DNA of 64,000 nucleotides from an uncultured Nitrospira sp. (GTDB lineage Bacteria; Nitrospirota; Nitrospiria; Nitrospirales; Nitrospiraceae): NCBI GenBank assembly GCA_902500775.1, contig CABVRZ010000004.1, positions 124,001 to 188,000 of the forward strand, read 5' to 3'. Shown piece by piece: positions 1 to 7,749 of this stretch (position 1 is its first letter; each line of letters starts with the position of its first letter). The notes under the pieces were generated by a model. It saw only the letters and a program-made list of their open reading frames with translations, ran no database searches and was not told where the DNA came from. The position numbers and the translations under genes were made by a program.

Positions 1-290
1 GCGGACGTATCACCACCGTCGAAGTGTCGGTGGATACCGGTCAGACCTGGCAACCAGCACGGTTACAAGAGCCGGTACTGCCCAAGTGCCATACACGTTT
101 TCGGTTGCCCTGGAGCTGGGATGGTCAGGAGACCATCATCCAAAGTCGCTGTCTTGACGAGACCGGATACCAGCAGCCGACTCGCGACGAACTGATCAAA
201 GTCCGTGGTACCCATTCAAGCTACCACTACAACGGAATTCAAAGCTGGAAAATAGGACGGGATGGCGTTGTGAGGAACGTCTATGCCTAA
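1..290 (+). CDS. Sulfite oxidase-type molybdoenzyme subunit, C-terminal part only
   Basis: The gene enters from the left edge; codons are in phase from base 3 and the stop TAA is at 288-290. About 95 residues are visible. They look like the Ig-like C-terminal dimerisation domain of the sulfite oxidase family: an early strand with VSVDTGQTW, a central LPWSWDG, and a terminal WKIGRDGVVRNVYA. In this family the domain follows a molybdopterin domain that would lie upstream of the window. The stop overlaps the start of a c-type cytochrome gene by 8 bp, the arrangement expected for a SorA/SorB-like sulfite dehydrogenase pair in which electrons pass from the Mo centre to haem c in the periplasm. The substrate is an inference, because the active-site Cys is outside the window. 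A related Mo enzyme with another substrate is possible. Confidence 0.72.
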   Translation, partial: GRITTVEVSVDTGQTWQPARLQEPVLPKCHTRFRLPWSWDGQETIIQSRCLDETGYQQPTRDELIKVRGTHSSYHYNGIQSWKIGRDGVVRNVYA

Positions 291-837
291 CGGTCTTTGG
301 GTTGTGCCTGTCGGCTTGATGATTCTTGTGTTGTCAATTGTATCGGCAGGATTGTCCGCGGAGATTGGTGATGGAGGCTTTGGATTGGGCCATCCTGTGT
401 CGGAGAGCGACATCGCCACGTGGAATATCGACGTCTCACCAGATGGGCAGGGTCTGCCACCAGGGCAAGGTACGGTGACGCAGGGTGCACAACTCTATGC
501 GATGAAGTGTGCCTCGTGCCATGGGCCGACGGGAAAAGAGGGGCCGAATGATGTCCTGGTTGGCGGGCAGGGTAGCTTGCGGACGGCCAAGCCGCTCAAG
601 ACCATCGGGAGCTACTGGCCCTACGCCACGACGCTGTATGACTATCTCCGCCGTGCGATGCCGTTCACTGCGCCACAGTCATTGAAGCCTGGTGACATCT
701 ACGCGCTCGTCGCTTGGTTACTGAACCAGAACCAGATTATTGCCGAGGACACCATTCTGGATGCCCACAGTCTTTCCAAAATAGAGATGCCGAACCGGAA
801 CGGGTTTATCCCTGATCCAAGACCTGACATCCACTGA
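283..837 (+). CDS. Periplasmic monohaem cytochrome c, likely electron-accepting subunit of the upstream molybdoenzyme
   Basis: The 184-residue product starts with a hydrophobic signal segment (about residues 5-25). It carries one haem-binding motif CASCH at 76-80; the likely sixth ligand is Met126 in the AMPF segment. The fold length and the position of the Met agree with a class I cytochrome c of the SoxD/SorB type. The ATG lies inside the 3' end of the Mo-subunit gene (ATGCCTAA overlap), so translation is probably coupled and the two proteins probably form one complex. The role inferred is to take electrons from the Mo centre and hand them to a soluble cytochrome or terminal oxidase. The haem motif is seen directly; the partner assignment is by context. 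Confidence 0.82.
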   Translation: MPNGLWVVPVGLMILVLSIVSAGLSAEIGDGGFGLGHPVSESDIATWNIDVSPDGQGLPPGQGTVTQGAQLYAMKCASCHGPTGKEGPNDVLVGGQGSLRTAKPLKTIGSYWPYATTLYDYLRRAMPFTAPQSLKPGDIYALVAWLLNQNQIIAEDTILDAHSLSKIEMPNRNGFIPDPRPDIH

Positions 838-900
838 ATGAGTGTAGACCCACTGTACCCAGGTTCATCCTTCATACTCGGTCGAGACCACGTGTGAAAC

Positions 901-1620
901 ATGCCACGACTACGAGACAAGATCGCGATTGTTACGGGGAGTAGCAGCGGGATCGGCAAGGCCATCGCTCTTCGGTTCGGCTTGGAGGGAGCCAAGGTGG
1001 TTGTTGCAGCAAGGCGAAAGACGCTTTGTCAGCAAACTGTGCAACAGATCCAACAAAATGGTGGAGAGGCCATAGCTGTCCAAACAGACGTGGCTGATGA
1101 GCAGCAGGTGGAGCGATTGATTGCCGAATCGGTGTCCCGTTACGGTCGGATCGATATTCTCGTCAACAATGCTGGTGTCGGTGGCGGTGGACGGCTCGCA
1201 GAGACGAGCACTCAGACATTCGATGAGGTAATGAACGTCAACTTACGTGGCACCTTCTTATGTTGTCGAGCCGGCTTCCGACAGATGAAGCAGCAGGGCG
1301 GTGGTGTGATCCTCAACATATCGAGTGTGGCTGGCCTGCAAGCCTGGAGTGGCATGGGAACGTACAGCGCGTCGAAGCATGGCATTATGGCGCTGACCAA
1401 ATCCTTGGCTGATGAAGGTAGACCCTACGGCATCAAAGTCAGCGCCATCTGCCCCGGAGCTGTGGCAGATGAATTGGTGGATGCGCCTCATACGGAGATC
1501 GAACGCAGTGAGAAGATCGATCCGTTTGATGTCGCCGAGGCAGCGGTCTACCTCTCCACCTTGGGGAAATACACCGTGGTCCATCAGATCGTCATCGATC
1601 GGCTTGGCGCAGACTGGTGA
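901..1620 (+). CDS. Short-chain dehydrogenase/reductase (SDR), substrate unknown
   Basis: A classical SDR of 239 residues, the usual length. It shows the Rossmann nucleotide-binding motif TGSSSGIG (residues 12-19), the NNAG motif (89-92), and the catalytic Ser141/142, Tyr155 and Lys159 (YSASK). An AARR stretch after the second strand is a sign of NADP preference. The start ATG is about 60 bp after the cytochrome gene, so it could be co-transcribed, but no functional link is evident. SDRs of this kind act on many alcohols, ketones and fatty-acyl substrates (FabG-like), and the sequence does not decide between them. Confidence 0.85.
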   Translation: MPRLRDKIAIVTGSSSGIGKAIALRFGLEGAKVVVAARRKTLCQQTVQQIQQNGGEAIAVQTDVADEQQVERLIAESVSRYGRIDILVNNAGVGGGGRLAETSTQTFDEVMNVNLRGTFLCCRAGFRQMKQQGGGVILNISSVAGLQAWSGMGTYSASKHGIMALTKSLADEGRPYGIKVSAICPGAVADELVDAPHTEIERSEKIDPFDVAEAAVYLSTLGKYTVVHQIVIDRLGADW

Positions 1621-1956
1621 CCATTCAACGGGCCTATCTGTCTCTTACCCCTCAGTCCGTGGCTCTTTTGCCAGCTTCTCGACTCTTTGTTCCAATTACC
1701 GGCGATAAACCCAGTGGTGAACGGCAGCGAGGCAGTGCCAGTCGCGCGCGCTCATGGGGCCAAACCAGGGATGGGCATGGCGCGTGGTCCGACCGAGCGT
1801 ACCAAGTCGCGGCTCCGTCGATTCATAGTTGGCCACGATGCTCAAGAGTCGAGCGATTGTCCTAGGGCCGCTCGCGAGGCTTGGCTTGACATCTTGGATA
1901 CGAACCTCCTGTGGAAAGAGCCGATCACTCGTCAGGGTTGTGATAATCAGGGTGAT

Positions 1957-2100
1957 GCATTCGTGGACGATTCGAACGTGGTCGAGCACCGACTTTATAG
2001 CGAATATCCTACGAGGCTGGAGTACCAGCTCACGGAAAAGAGAAGTGATATAGGCCTTGCGCTAAGGGCGCTGAAAGTCTGGAGAGACCGGTATGGGTAG
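1957..2100 (+). pseudogene. Relic of an HxlR-type winged-helix regulator (C-terminal third)
   Basis: The last 45 or so codons before the TAG at 2098-2100 read like the end of the HxlR family DNA-binding domain: a VVEHRLYSEYPTRLEYQL segment followed by TEK and an ALRALKVWRDRYG ending. This corresponds to the wing and last helix of family members. Upstream in the same frame the recognition-helix half is not recognisable, and no start with a ribosome site is present, so this looks like a decayed fragment. The stretch 1621-2235 otherwise contains no supported gene. An alternative is a frameshifted but recently active gene; reading the three frames across 1750-1960 did not restore the N-terminal half. 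Confidence 0.5.
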
Positions 2101-2235
2101 GGTAAATGAGTTGTTCTGAAGACTCATCCAGCCGGCAATTTCGGTGAAATTCGAATTCTGAACGGTCTGCTAGATATACGCGAGTACTTAGAACAAAGGG
2201 CGCACACCCAGGCACTGGGTTTGCCGCGTAGCGGA

Positions 2236-2430
2236 TTACGAGATCGTTCGCAGTTCGTAGTCAATGCCACGCCGATGCAGACCAATCAAGGCATGACGGC
2301 TGAGGTCATCCACGAGCGAGAAGACCTGATTCCAGGTAAGCTCGGGACAGCAGGCCACGAGCTCTTCGAGCGGAATACGTTGCCGATCTCGCACGATGGC
2401 CAGGAGTTTTGTCGCTGCTGATTGAGCCAT
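2236..2430 (-). CDS. Small winged-helix-like conserved protein, 64 residues
   Basis: A strong ribosome site (GGAGGTGC) lies 4-5 bases before the ATG at 2430. The protein has a helix-rich start, a PELTWNQVFSLVDDLSRHAL segment that resembles the recognition helix of a small winged helix, and an ending (GIDYELRTIS) like a beta wing. It begins 18 bp after the stop of the PsiE-like gene on the same strand, so the two probably form an operon. Its function is unknown; a DNA-binding or anti-regulator role is only suggested by the fold guess. The leader GGAGGTGCTCTATG is identical to that of the 42-residue membrane protein at 34.2 kb. Confidence 0.65.
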   Translation of the reverse strand: MAQSAATKLLAIVRDRQRIPLEELVACCPELTWNQVFSLVDDLSRHALIGLHRRGIDYELRTIS

Positions 2431-2448
2431 AGAGCACCTCCCTATGAG

Positions 2449-2946
2449 TTAGAGATCAGCTGGTACCGTATCCTGAGTCCGTATTCGCAGTGTTGGGCTC
2501 CACCGGACAGCTGTGATGCGAACAATGCTGAGAATGAGCAGGATTCCCAGGAGGGCTATCAGTGGCTGCCAGTCTCCTCCTTTGAACCATTGAGAAATGA
2601 CCTCGGTCAGCATGACAACCAGGATTGTATCCACGATGAATGTCACCTTGACACGTCCTTCCCGAACGTACGTGGCTGTGGTCTTGAAGACTTCCACGAG
2701 GGCCAGCAACATGAGTGTGTTGACGATGACCTGACGCAGCACGACTTCGGCTGGGTGATCGATGAGGAGCCGAATCTCCCACAAGGTTTTCAACGCACCG
2801 CCGGTAAGGGCGGTCAGGAGGATCAGCATCACTAAACTGAGGACCCCTTTCATGCCCTTATTCCACACCTCAAGCGGATCAAAATGAGAGAGCCGACGCC
2901 CAATGACTTCTCCATCAAATAGACGAATCGTTTCAAATGCCAACAT
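2449..2946 (-). CDS. PsiE-like phosphate-starvation-type inner membrane protein
   Basis: The 165-residue product has four hydrophobic segments (roughly residues 33-53, 68-85, 103-120 and 127-145) separated by short polar loops, which fits the PsiE family of small membrane proteins of unknown biochemical role. The chosen start is the ATG at 2946, preceded by AGAGAGGAAG. A longer reading frame continues upstream, but only through the insertion sequence end, so those codons are not native. The IS630 element ends 22 bp upstream of this ATG, so the original promoter has been displaced. The downstream winged-helix gene is probably co-transcribed. PsiE membership is inferred from topology and sequence feel, not from a search. 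Confidence 0.7.
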   Translation of the reverse strand: MLAFETIRLFDGEVIGRRLSHFDPLEVWNKGMKGVLSLVMLILLTALTGGALKTLWEIRLLIDHPAEVVLRQVIVNTLMLLALVEVFKTTATYVREGRVKVTFIVDTILVVMLTEVISQWFKGGDWQPLIALLGILLILSIVRITAVRWSPTLRIRTQDTVPADL

Positions 2947-2968
2947 GGCTTCCTCTCTTTCCCTTCTA

Positions 2969-2980
2969 GTGGACTGTAAC
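2969..2980 (+). repeat. Left terminal inverted repeat of the IS630 element
   Basis: GTGGACTGTAAC, preceded by the TA target duplication at 2967-2968. It pairs with the right end with one mismatch at position 5. Confidence 0.9.
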
Positions 2981-2985
2981 ACCCA

Positions 2986-3015
2986 TTTATAGACTATCCT
3001 CGTATTCATGACCAA
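2986..3015 (-). promoter_or_regulatory. Possible outward promoter at the left end of the IS, reading into the PsiE-like gene
   Basis: On the minus strand a TTGGTC hexamer (3010-3015) is followed after 18 bases by TATAAA (2986-2991). Transcription from it would leave the element and enter the PsiE-like gene 22 bp beyond the IS end. This is a pattern match only. Confidence 0.3.
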
Positions 3016-4066
3016 CATGATTACCCTGACGACCCGTGAACGGATGGAACTGCGCCGACAAACGAGAAGCCGAAGCGGGCGTGCCGACGCCGCGCGGCGG
3101 GCCCGTGTCATTCTGCTCCTGGCTGAGGGGGCGACGTGGGCGGCCGTGTGTCACGCTGTGGGGTGCAGTCGCGGGTTCATTGCGACGTGGCGCCGCCGGT
3201 TTGCCGCGGACCCGGTGGCGGGCCTGTATAGCCGTCATCGCGGGCAAGCGCCTCAGCGCGACACGGCGCGGGCAGAAGCCCGTATCCTGGAGGCCACGCG
3301 ACGGGCACCAGCCGACGGGGCGACGCACTGGAGTACCCGCAAACTGGCAACCCACCTCCGGGTCAGCCACATGCGAGTCGCGCGGGTCTGGGCGAAACAT
3401 GGACTCCAGCCGCATCGGCTGGAGCGCGATATGGCATCCACCGACCCGGAGTTCGAGACGAAGGCGGCAGACATCATCGGCCTGTATCTGAACCCGCCGC
3501 AGCATGCGGCCGTGTTTTGCGTGGATGAGAAAACCGCCATCCAGGCCTTGGACCGCAAAGATCCAGTGCTGCCCCTGTCGCCCGGGCGGGCTGAACGGCA
3601 TGGGTTTGAATATTACCGGCATGGCACACTGTCTCTGTACGCCGCGTTCAATACCAAGACCGGGGAAGTGTTGGGCAAGACAGCGGACCGGCACACCTCG
3701 GAACAATTCGTCGCCTTTCTGACAGACCTGGTGGCCAATCACCCCCCCGGGCAGGAGCTGCACGTGATTGCCGATCACCTCTCGGCCCACAAGACCAGTC
3801 GGGTCACTGAGTTTCTGCAGACCCACGCGACGGTGCACGTGCATTTCACGCCGACATATTCCTCGTGGCTCAACCAGGTTGAACTGTGGTTTGCGAAGAT
3901 CGAGCGCGATGTCATCGCCCGAGGCGTCTTTACCTCGGTTAAGGACCTCAGCAAGAAACTGATGCGCTATATTCGTCACTACAATAAGGCCCCCAAGATC
4001 GTGAAGTGGAAATACGGTGATCCGTCTCGACACATCGGTTCACAATTACCCGTTACAGGCCACTAG
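3008..4066 (+). CDS. IS630-family DDE transposase
   Basis: The 352-residue enzyme has an N-terminal helix-turn-helix region (about 10-130, including GCSRGFIATWRRRF) and a C-terminal RNase H-like catalytic domain. The DDE triad is visible as Asp173 (CVDEKTAIQ), Asp256 (VIADHLSAH) and Glu292 (SWLNQVELWF). It cuts and joins DNA at TA targets. The frame is open from ATG to TAG and all catalytic residues are present, so the element may be active. The stop codon TAG is made of the TA target duplication plus a host G, meaning the protein end depends on the insertion site. Confidence 0.93.
   Translation: MTNMITLTTRERMELRRQTRSRSGRADAARRARVILLLAEGATWAAVCHAVGCSRGFIATWRRRFAADPVAGLYSRHRGQAPQRDTARAEARILEATRRAPADGATHWSTRKLATHLRVSHMRVARVWAKHGLQPHRLERDMASTDPEFETKAADIIGLYLNPPQHAAVFCVDEKTAIQALDRKDPVLPLSPGRAERHGFEYYRHGTLSLYAAFNTKTGEVLGKTADRHTSEQFVAFLTDLVANHPPGQELHVIADHLSAHKTSRVTEFLQTHATVHVHFTPTYSSWLNQVELWFAKIERDVIARGVFTSVKDLSKKLMRYIRHYNKAPKIVKWKYGDPSRHIGSQLPVTGH
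4052..4063 (-). repeat. Right terminal inverted repeat of the IS630 element
   Basis: GTTACAGGCCAC, followed by the TA duplication at 4064-4065. The last two transposase sense codons are within this repeat, and the stop codon lies in the duplicated TA plus the next host base. Confidence 0.9.
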
Positions 4067-4297
4067 TTAGATATGAGGGTATCGGACTCTCGTTCCAGTG
4101 GGATCACGAATATGTAAAACGTGTGTTAACTGTGTGACTCTCTGAGTAAGGGGGCTGCAGTGTGGGTCCTCACGAGGTTGCTGTGGCACATGCTGACTGG
4201 GAGGATGGAGAGGAACGAAAGAAGGACTGGGTTGGTTAGAAGAAAGGGGAAGAGTGATCTGTGTCGATTGGTAAAACGTTCACGAACGGAAGGGTTC

Positions 4298-4681
4298 TTA
4301 AAACTCATCGATCGACACGGGTCTGAGAAAGTCTCGAACAGACACGAGTCCGATGAGTGCGCCTCCTTTGGTCACTCCGAGGTGGAGCGTGTGATGTTTG
4401 TCCATCAGGTCGGCGGCTTCCGTTAATGGCCGCCGTTCTTCGATGTCGGGCACCGGACTGTTCATGATGGCATCAACCGGCACGAAGTACGGTGCCTTCT
4501 CGGCTCCCACGAACTTCTTGACGATGTCTGACTCGGTGACGATGCCGATGATCTTTGTGTTGTGCGTCACCAATACACTTTCTACATTGCAGGCTCTCAT
4601 GAGTTTCGCTGCATCGATGACTGACGTACCCGCCTCCACTGTCACCGGTTCTGTTTGCATTAGGTTGCCTACTGTTACCAT
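4298..4681 (-). CDS. Two-CBS-domain protein
   Basis: A 127-residue protein made almost entirely of a tandem CBS pair: first unit about residues 6-58 (MQTEPVTVEAGTSVIDAAKL to TESDIVKKF), second about 70-125 (AIMNSPVPDIEE to VRDFLRP). CBS pairs bind adenosine nucleotides and act as small energy sensors or as detached regulatory modules. A ribosome site (GGAGG) stands 7 bases upstream of the ATG. It is a single gene on the minus strand with no partner enzyme adjacent, so its target is unknown. Confidence 0.88.
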   Translation of the reverse strand: MVTVGNLMQTEPVTVEAGTSVIDAAKLMRACNVESVLVTHNTKIIGIVTESDIVKKFVGAEKAPYFVPVDAIMNSPVPDIEERRPLTEAADLMDKHHTLHLGVTKGGALIGLVSVRDFLRPVSIDEF

Positions 4682-4794
4682 TTGATCCTCCGTTAATTGT
4701 TTTGTGATGATTGAAGCCTAGCCGCACTCTGTTGCTGTGGCGTTAGGGGGATGTTACGGCGAGGTAAAATGTTGAACGTCAGGGAGGCGGTGAT

Positions 4795-4965
4795 CGTGAC
4801 TTATTTGAACTCCTCCTACCCACTTCATCGACTGCCGAACACCGATGTGTGTGTATTAGTGGAGCTGAGAATGAGCTCGTCGTGAGTCTCCACGCCTACA
4901 ATAGGCTCATGTACATCCAAGAGATTTGAGGCAAGTCCGCCAAGTAAGACAATAGGGGGGACATT
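4795..4965 (-). pseudogene. Decayed partial copy of the C-terminal part of the exported two-repeat protein (7032-7670)
   Basis: Read on the minus strand, about 50 codons match the C-terminal repeat of the gene at 7032-7670: LDVHEPIVGVE against LDVHEHIVEIE, and a VFGSR ending against VLGSR, followed by in-frame stops before a recognisable SG and EEF. The nucleotide match covers about 170 bases by eye at roughly two thirds identity. The rest of the gene is gone. The copies lie on the two sides of the RTX gene in the same orientation. The region 4690-5619 holds no other supported gene. Confidence 0.6.
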
Positions 4966-5049
4966 ACTCTCCGTCTGCGGAGACCACCGTCGTTCATCCC
5001 TCAAGCGCCTCGGGACGAAAGGAACAGTCATTGAAACGATCGATGCGTT

Positions 5050-5080
5050 CCGCTCGTGCTGCGCTTGTCGAAGCACACAG
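5050..5080 (-). repeat. Dispersed short repeat, copy 1 (TGTGCTTCGACA core)
   Basis: On the minus strand it reads TGTGCTTCGACAAGCGCAGC followed by ACGAGCGG. A second copy is at about 46744-46773 (TGTGCTTCGACAGGCTCAGC then ACGCACGG). The same kind of core is common as a dispersed intergenic repeat in several bacterial genomes. It has inserted into the relic of the exported two-repeat gene. Confidence 0.5.
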
Positions 5081-5619
5081 ATTGAGTTCTTCAGCAGGCT
5101 GCTATTGGTTTTATTGAGAGCTTCCATGCCCATGTCTTCTTGATCCTAAAGCTCATAAGTCCATGTACAGGCTAGACCCTGTTGTATCCTCCACTCTCAA
5201 TCAGCCGAATCTAACTCGATTCACCTGTAGGATCTCTTCCAATCCACCATTGGTGAGTAGTAGAGGTGTTGGGATAGGCCCACATTGTAAGCGCACATAG
5301 TATCCTGTTGAAAATACGTAACATTGTAGCACGCGCCCACTCCTTTAATGCTCGTGCCTCAGAGTGGCACTGATGTTGCTCTATTCAACTAGAGCTCGGC
5401 AATTCGGAAGATGTTAGTCGTTGGGTATGTATGCACCCTGACTAACGCATCGGTATGGAACGAAGGCAGGCCGGATGCCGATGTGAGAAGAGAGAGCAAG
5501 GCTACGCAGTGAACTAATGATGACTAATGAGGGCGGGCAGCCTATACAAGGAGCCTGCCCCCTCATCCACCTCGACCCCAAAGATCGGTCGTGAAGGCTA
5601 ACCAACAAAGGAGATTATT

Positions 5620-6873
5620 ATGTCGCATAACATCATCAACGGAACATTTGGTCCTGACGTTCTCATTGGCACATTCACTCATGACACTATTAATGGATTT
5701 ACCGGCAACGACGTTCTGATAGGTGGGGCTGGGGCCGACATTATGAACGGGGGGAGCGGGGATGACTTCTATGAGGTCGACAACGTCGGGGATGTCGTCA
5801 ACGATCCGGACCTATTGGGGCTCAGTGGTGGACATGATAAGGTCGGAAGCTTCATCAGCTATACACTTGGCTCGACTATAGAGGATCTGAGCTTGCTGGG
5901 CGAGGCCAACACTAAGGGTATCGGCAACTCGAAGAACAATGAAGTTTTTGGCAATAAGGGCAACAATATCCTCTTTGGCCTGGCTGGCAACGACGTACTC
6001 GCAGGTATGTCGGGGGATGACTTGCTCGACGGTGGCAGTGGGGATGATGAGCTCCAGGGCGGCACTGGCAACGACCAAGTCAATGGTGGTGACGGCAATG
6101 ACCTACTTCGAGGCTTCACGGGCAATGACCAACTCAACGGAGGCAGCGGCAATGATTTGCTTCATGAGGCGTCTGGCAACGACCGTCTGGATGGTGGAGA
6201 CGGGATCGATGCCGCCTCCTATAGCTCGGCGATAGCAGGCGTCATTGTCAACCTCAGCTTGGCGTCTGCCCAGAACACAGTGGGAGCCGGTGTCGACACA
6301 ATTCTGAATATTGAAAACCTCACTGGCTCGGATTACAACGACACCCTCACCGGCAATGGGGCCAACAACCTGCTCTCTGGTCTGGCCGGGGACGATCGAC
6401 TCCTCGGAGGCAACGGCAACGACATCTTGAATGGCGGCATTGGCAAGGATCGGCTAGACGGTGGCACTGGCAAGGATGTATTGAGCGGTGGAGATGGTAA
6501 CGACCTATTGAATGGTGGGGCCGGGGCCGACACTCTGACTGGCGGCTTGGGCGCCGATACTTTTCTTTTCAGGGGGGTCAGCGAAAGTCCGGCCGGTATA
6601 GGCAGGGACGTCATCATTGGTTTTAACGGAGCAGGCGCTGGGATCGGCGACCAGATCTCACTGATGGAGCTCGATGCCAATGTCTTGATGGCAGGGAATC
6701 AGGCCTTTAGCTACATTGGAGGCGCTGTGTTTACGGCAGCGGGTCAGCTCCGCTATGCCGGTGGGGTTCTTCAGGGTAGTACCGATGCGGATACGGCGGC
6801 GGAGTTTGAGATTCAGCTCGTTGGCGCGCCGGCACTTTCCGTCGGAGGACTTGGCACAGACATTCTTCTGTAA
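5620..6873 (+). CDS. Secreted RTX calcium-binding protein
   Basis: The 417-residue acidic protein begins after an AAAGGAG ribosome site 7 bases upstream. It has no Sec signal. Residues about 20-50, 115-195 and 250-310 are runs of the RTX nonapeptide (GGSGDD, GGTGND, GGDGND and similar), which form calcium-binding parallel beta rolls. The last 100 residues (GADTFLFRGV, then RDVIIGF, ending GTDILL) look like the C-terminal secretion module of type I-exported proteins. No enzymatic domain is visible, so it may be an adhesin, a surface layer component or a matrix protein. No HlyD or TolC partner lies next to it. A strong hairpin follows the stop. Confidence 0.88.
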   Translation: MSHNIINGTFGPDVLIGTFTHDTINGFTGNDVLIGGAGADIMNGGSGDDFYEVDNVGDVVNDPDLLGLSGGHDKVGSFISYTLGSTIEDLSLLGEANTKGIGNSKNNEVFGNKGNNILFGLAGNDVLAGMSGDDLLDGGSGDDELQGGTGNDQVNGGDGNDLLRGFTGNDQLNGGSGNDLLHEASGNDRLDGGDGIDAASYSSAIAGVIVNLSLASAQNTVGAGVDTILNIENLTGSDYNDTLTGNGANNLLSGLAGDDRLLGGNGNDILNGGIGKDRLDGGTGKDVLSGGDGNDLLNGGAGADTLTGGLGADTFLFRGVSESPAGIGRDVIIGFNGAGAGIGDQISLMELDANVLMAGNQAFSYIGGAVFTAAGQLRYAGGVLQGSTDADTAAEFEIQLVGAPALSVGGLGTDILL

Positions 6874-6890
6874 GTATCGCGTGTCTGAAA

Positions 6891-6913
6891 GGGCGCCCCG
6901 TTTTGGGGCGCCC
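6891..6913 (+). terminator. Hairpin after the RTX gene
   Basis: A perfect 9-bp stem (GGGCGCCCC and GGGGCGCCC) around a GTTTT loop starts 18 bp after the RTX stop. There is no T-run after it, so it may act as a mRNA-stabilising hairpin or a factor-assisted terminator. It can fold on both strands and lies between convergent genes. Confidence 0.65.
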
Positions 6914-7031
6914 TGCTGGGGACAATGGAGGATAGGGATAGTTCTCAGTTCTGAGAGCCACCAGTGCCTTCGGATGGGGAAAGAGCATTCGACAGGATCA
7001 ACAGGGAACGTGCGCAGGCCGTGAGCGCGGC

Positions 7032-7670
7032 TTACTCGAACTCCTCCCACCCGCTCAGTCGACTTCCTAAGACCAACGTGCGTCTTGTGGTGGACACAAG
7101 AATGAGCCCATTCTCGTTTTCGATCTCTACGATATGCTCGTGTACGTCCAAGGGCTTCGAAGAAAAGCTGCCGAGCAGCGGGGTGAATCCTATGACCCGT
7201 TCATTCGTGATGAACACGGCTCCATAGTCATTGCTGTGGAAGCGAGTGACCTGTTCCCGCATGCCCAACGTATCCTCGAACCAAAGACCATTGGCGCCAC
7301 GGAAGGCGTACAGGTTTCGGTCAGTTCGAACCAGACTAAAGGCTGCGAGGATCTTTCGTTCCAACACCTTTTCGTTCAGATCCAGATCTATCTTGTTCCA
7401 CGTCAGGCTGCGGCTCGAAAATCCCAATAGCCGTCGTGAGGTCACCACAATTCCATTGATACCGTTTGCTCCCGAGCCGATGACTCGCTCTTGAGCCTCC
7501 AAGCGAATTTCCCTTCGGCCACTGAAGGGGCTGGTGGCCACCGCGTGGCCGGACTCCAACCACAGGGCGACCTCGGTGCCCGTCTCCAGTGCGTGTGCGA
7601 TTCCCAGCCATGGGTAGTAAGTGTGAAGGGAGAGGACGATGACGAGGAGCATCCGATGAGAAACAGTCAT
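7032..7670 (-). CDS. Exported protein with two internal repeats, function unknown
   Basis: The 212-residue product has a signal peptide (hydrophobic residues 7-20, cleavage likely after AHA near 27). The rest seems to consist of two similar units: one around INGIVVTSRRLLGFSSRSL and the next around YGAVFITNERVIGFTPLLGS, each a VxTxxRxxGF-type hairpin. This suggests beta-rich blades or a duplicated sandwich. I do not recognise a named family. It is convergent with the RTX gene and its C-terminal part has a decayed duplicate on the other side of that gene (4795-4965). It is separated from the ABC exporter by about 80 bp on the same strand, the exporter being downstream. Confidence 0.75.
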   Translation of the reverse strand: MTVSHRMLLVIVLSLHTYYPWLGIAHALETGTEVALWLESGHAVATSPFSGRREIRLEAQERVIGSGANGINGIVVTSRRLLGFSSRSLTWNKIDLDLNEKVLERKILAAFSLVRTDRNLYAFRGANGLWFEDTLGMREQVTRFHSNDYGAVFITNERVIGFTPLLGSFSSKPLDVHEHIVEIENENGLILVSTTRRTLVLGSRLSGWEEFE

Positions 7671-7749
7671 GCCTGATTCTACCCTAGATTTAAGCGCAGT
7701 GATCTGTGTGTGAAGAGTTGAGAAAATAAGGGAAAGAGAGAACTCGACG

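Larger units (their letters stand above)
2969..4063 (+). mobile_element. Complete IS630-family insertion sequence, 1095 bp
   Basis: The element is bounded by 12-bp imperfect inverted repeats (GTGGACTGTAAC at the left, GTTACAGGCCAC at the right, 11 of 12 paired) and flanked on both sides by TA (2967-2968 and 4064-4065), the target duplication typical of the IS630/Tc1-mariner group. It carries a single intact transposase gene. It sits just upstream of the PsiE-like gene. No second copy is present in the window. Confidence 0.92.

Noticed and set aside
1696-1860. DinB/DUF1569-like fragment on the minus strand (HPWFGPMSARDW)
   Set aside because: Only one motif of about 15 residues fits; no conserved His set or start codon. 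Too weak to list as a relic.
2987-4033. Long minus-strand open frame across the IS element
   Set aside because: Antisense shadow of the transposase; codon use and family hits fit the plus strand only.
5812-6680. Minus-strand frames rich in Pro/Ser and repeat-looking DNA in the RTX gene, a possible CRISPR-like array
   Set aside because: The periodicity is the coding form of RTX nonapeptides, not spacer-repeat units; the reverse frames are shadows.
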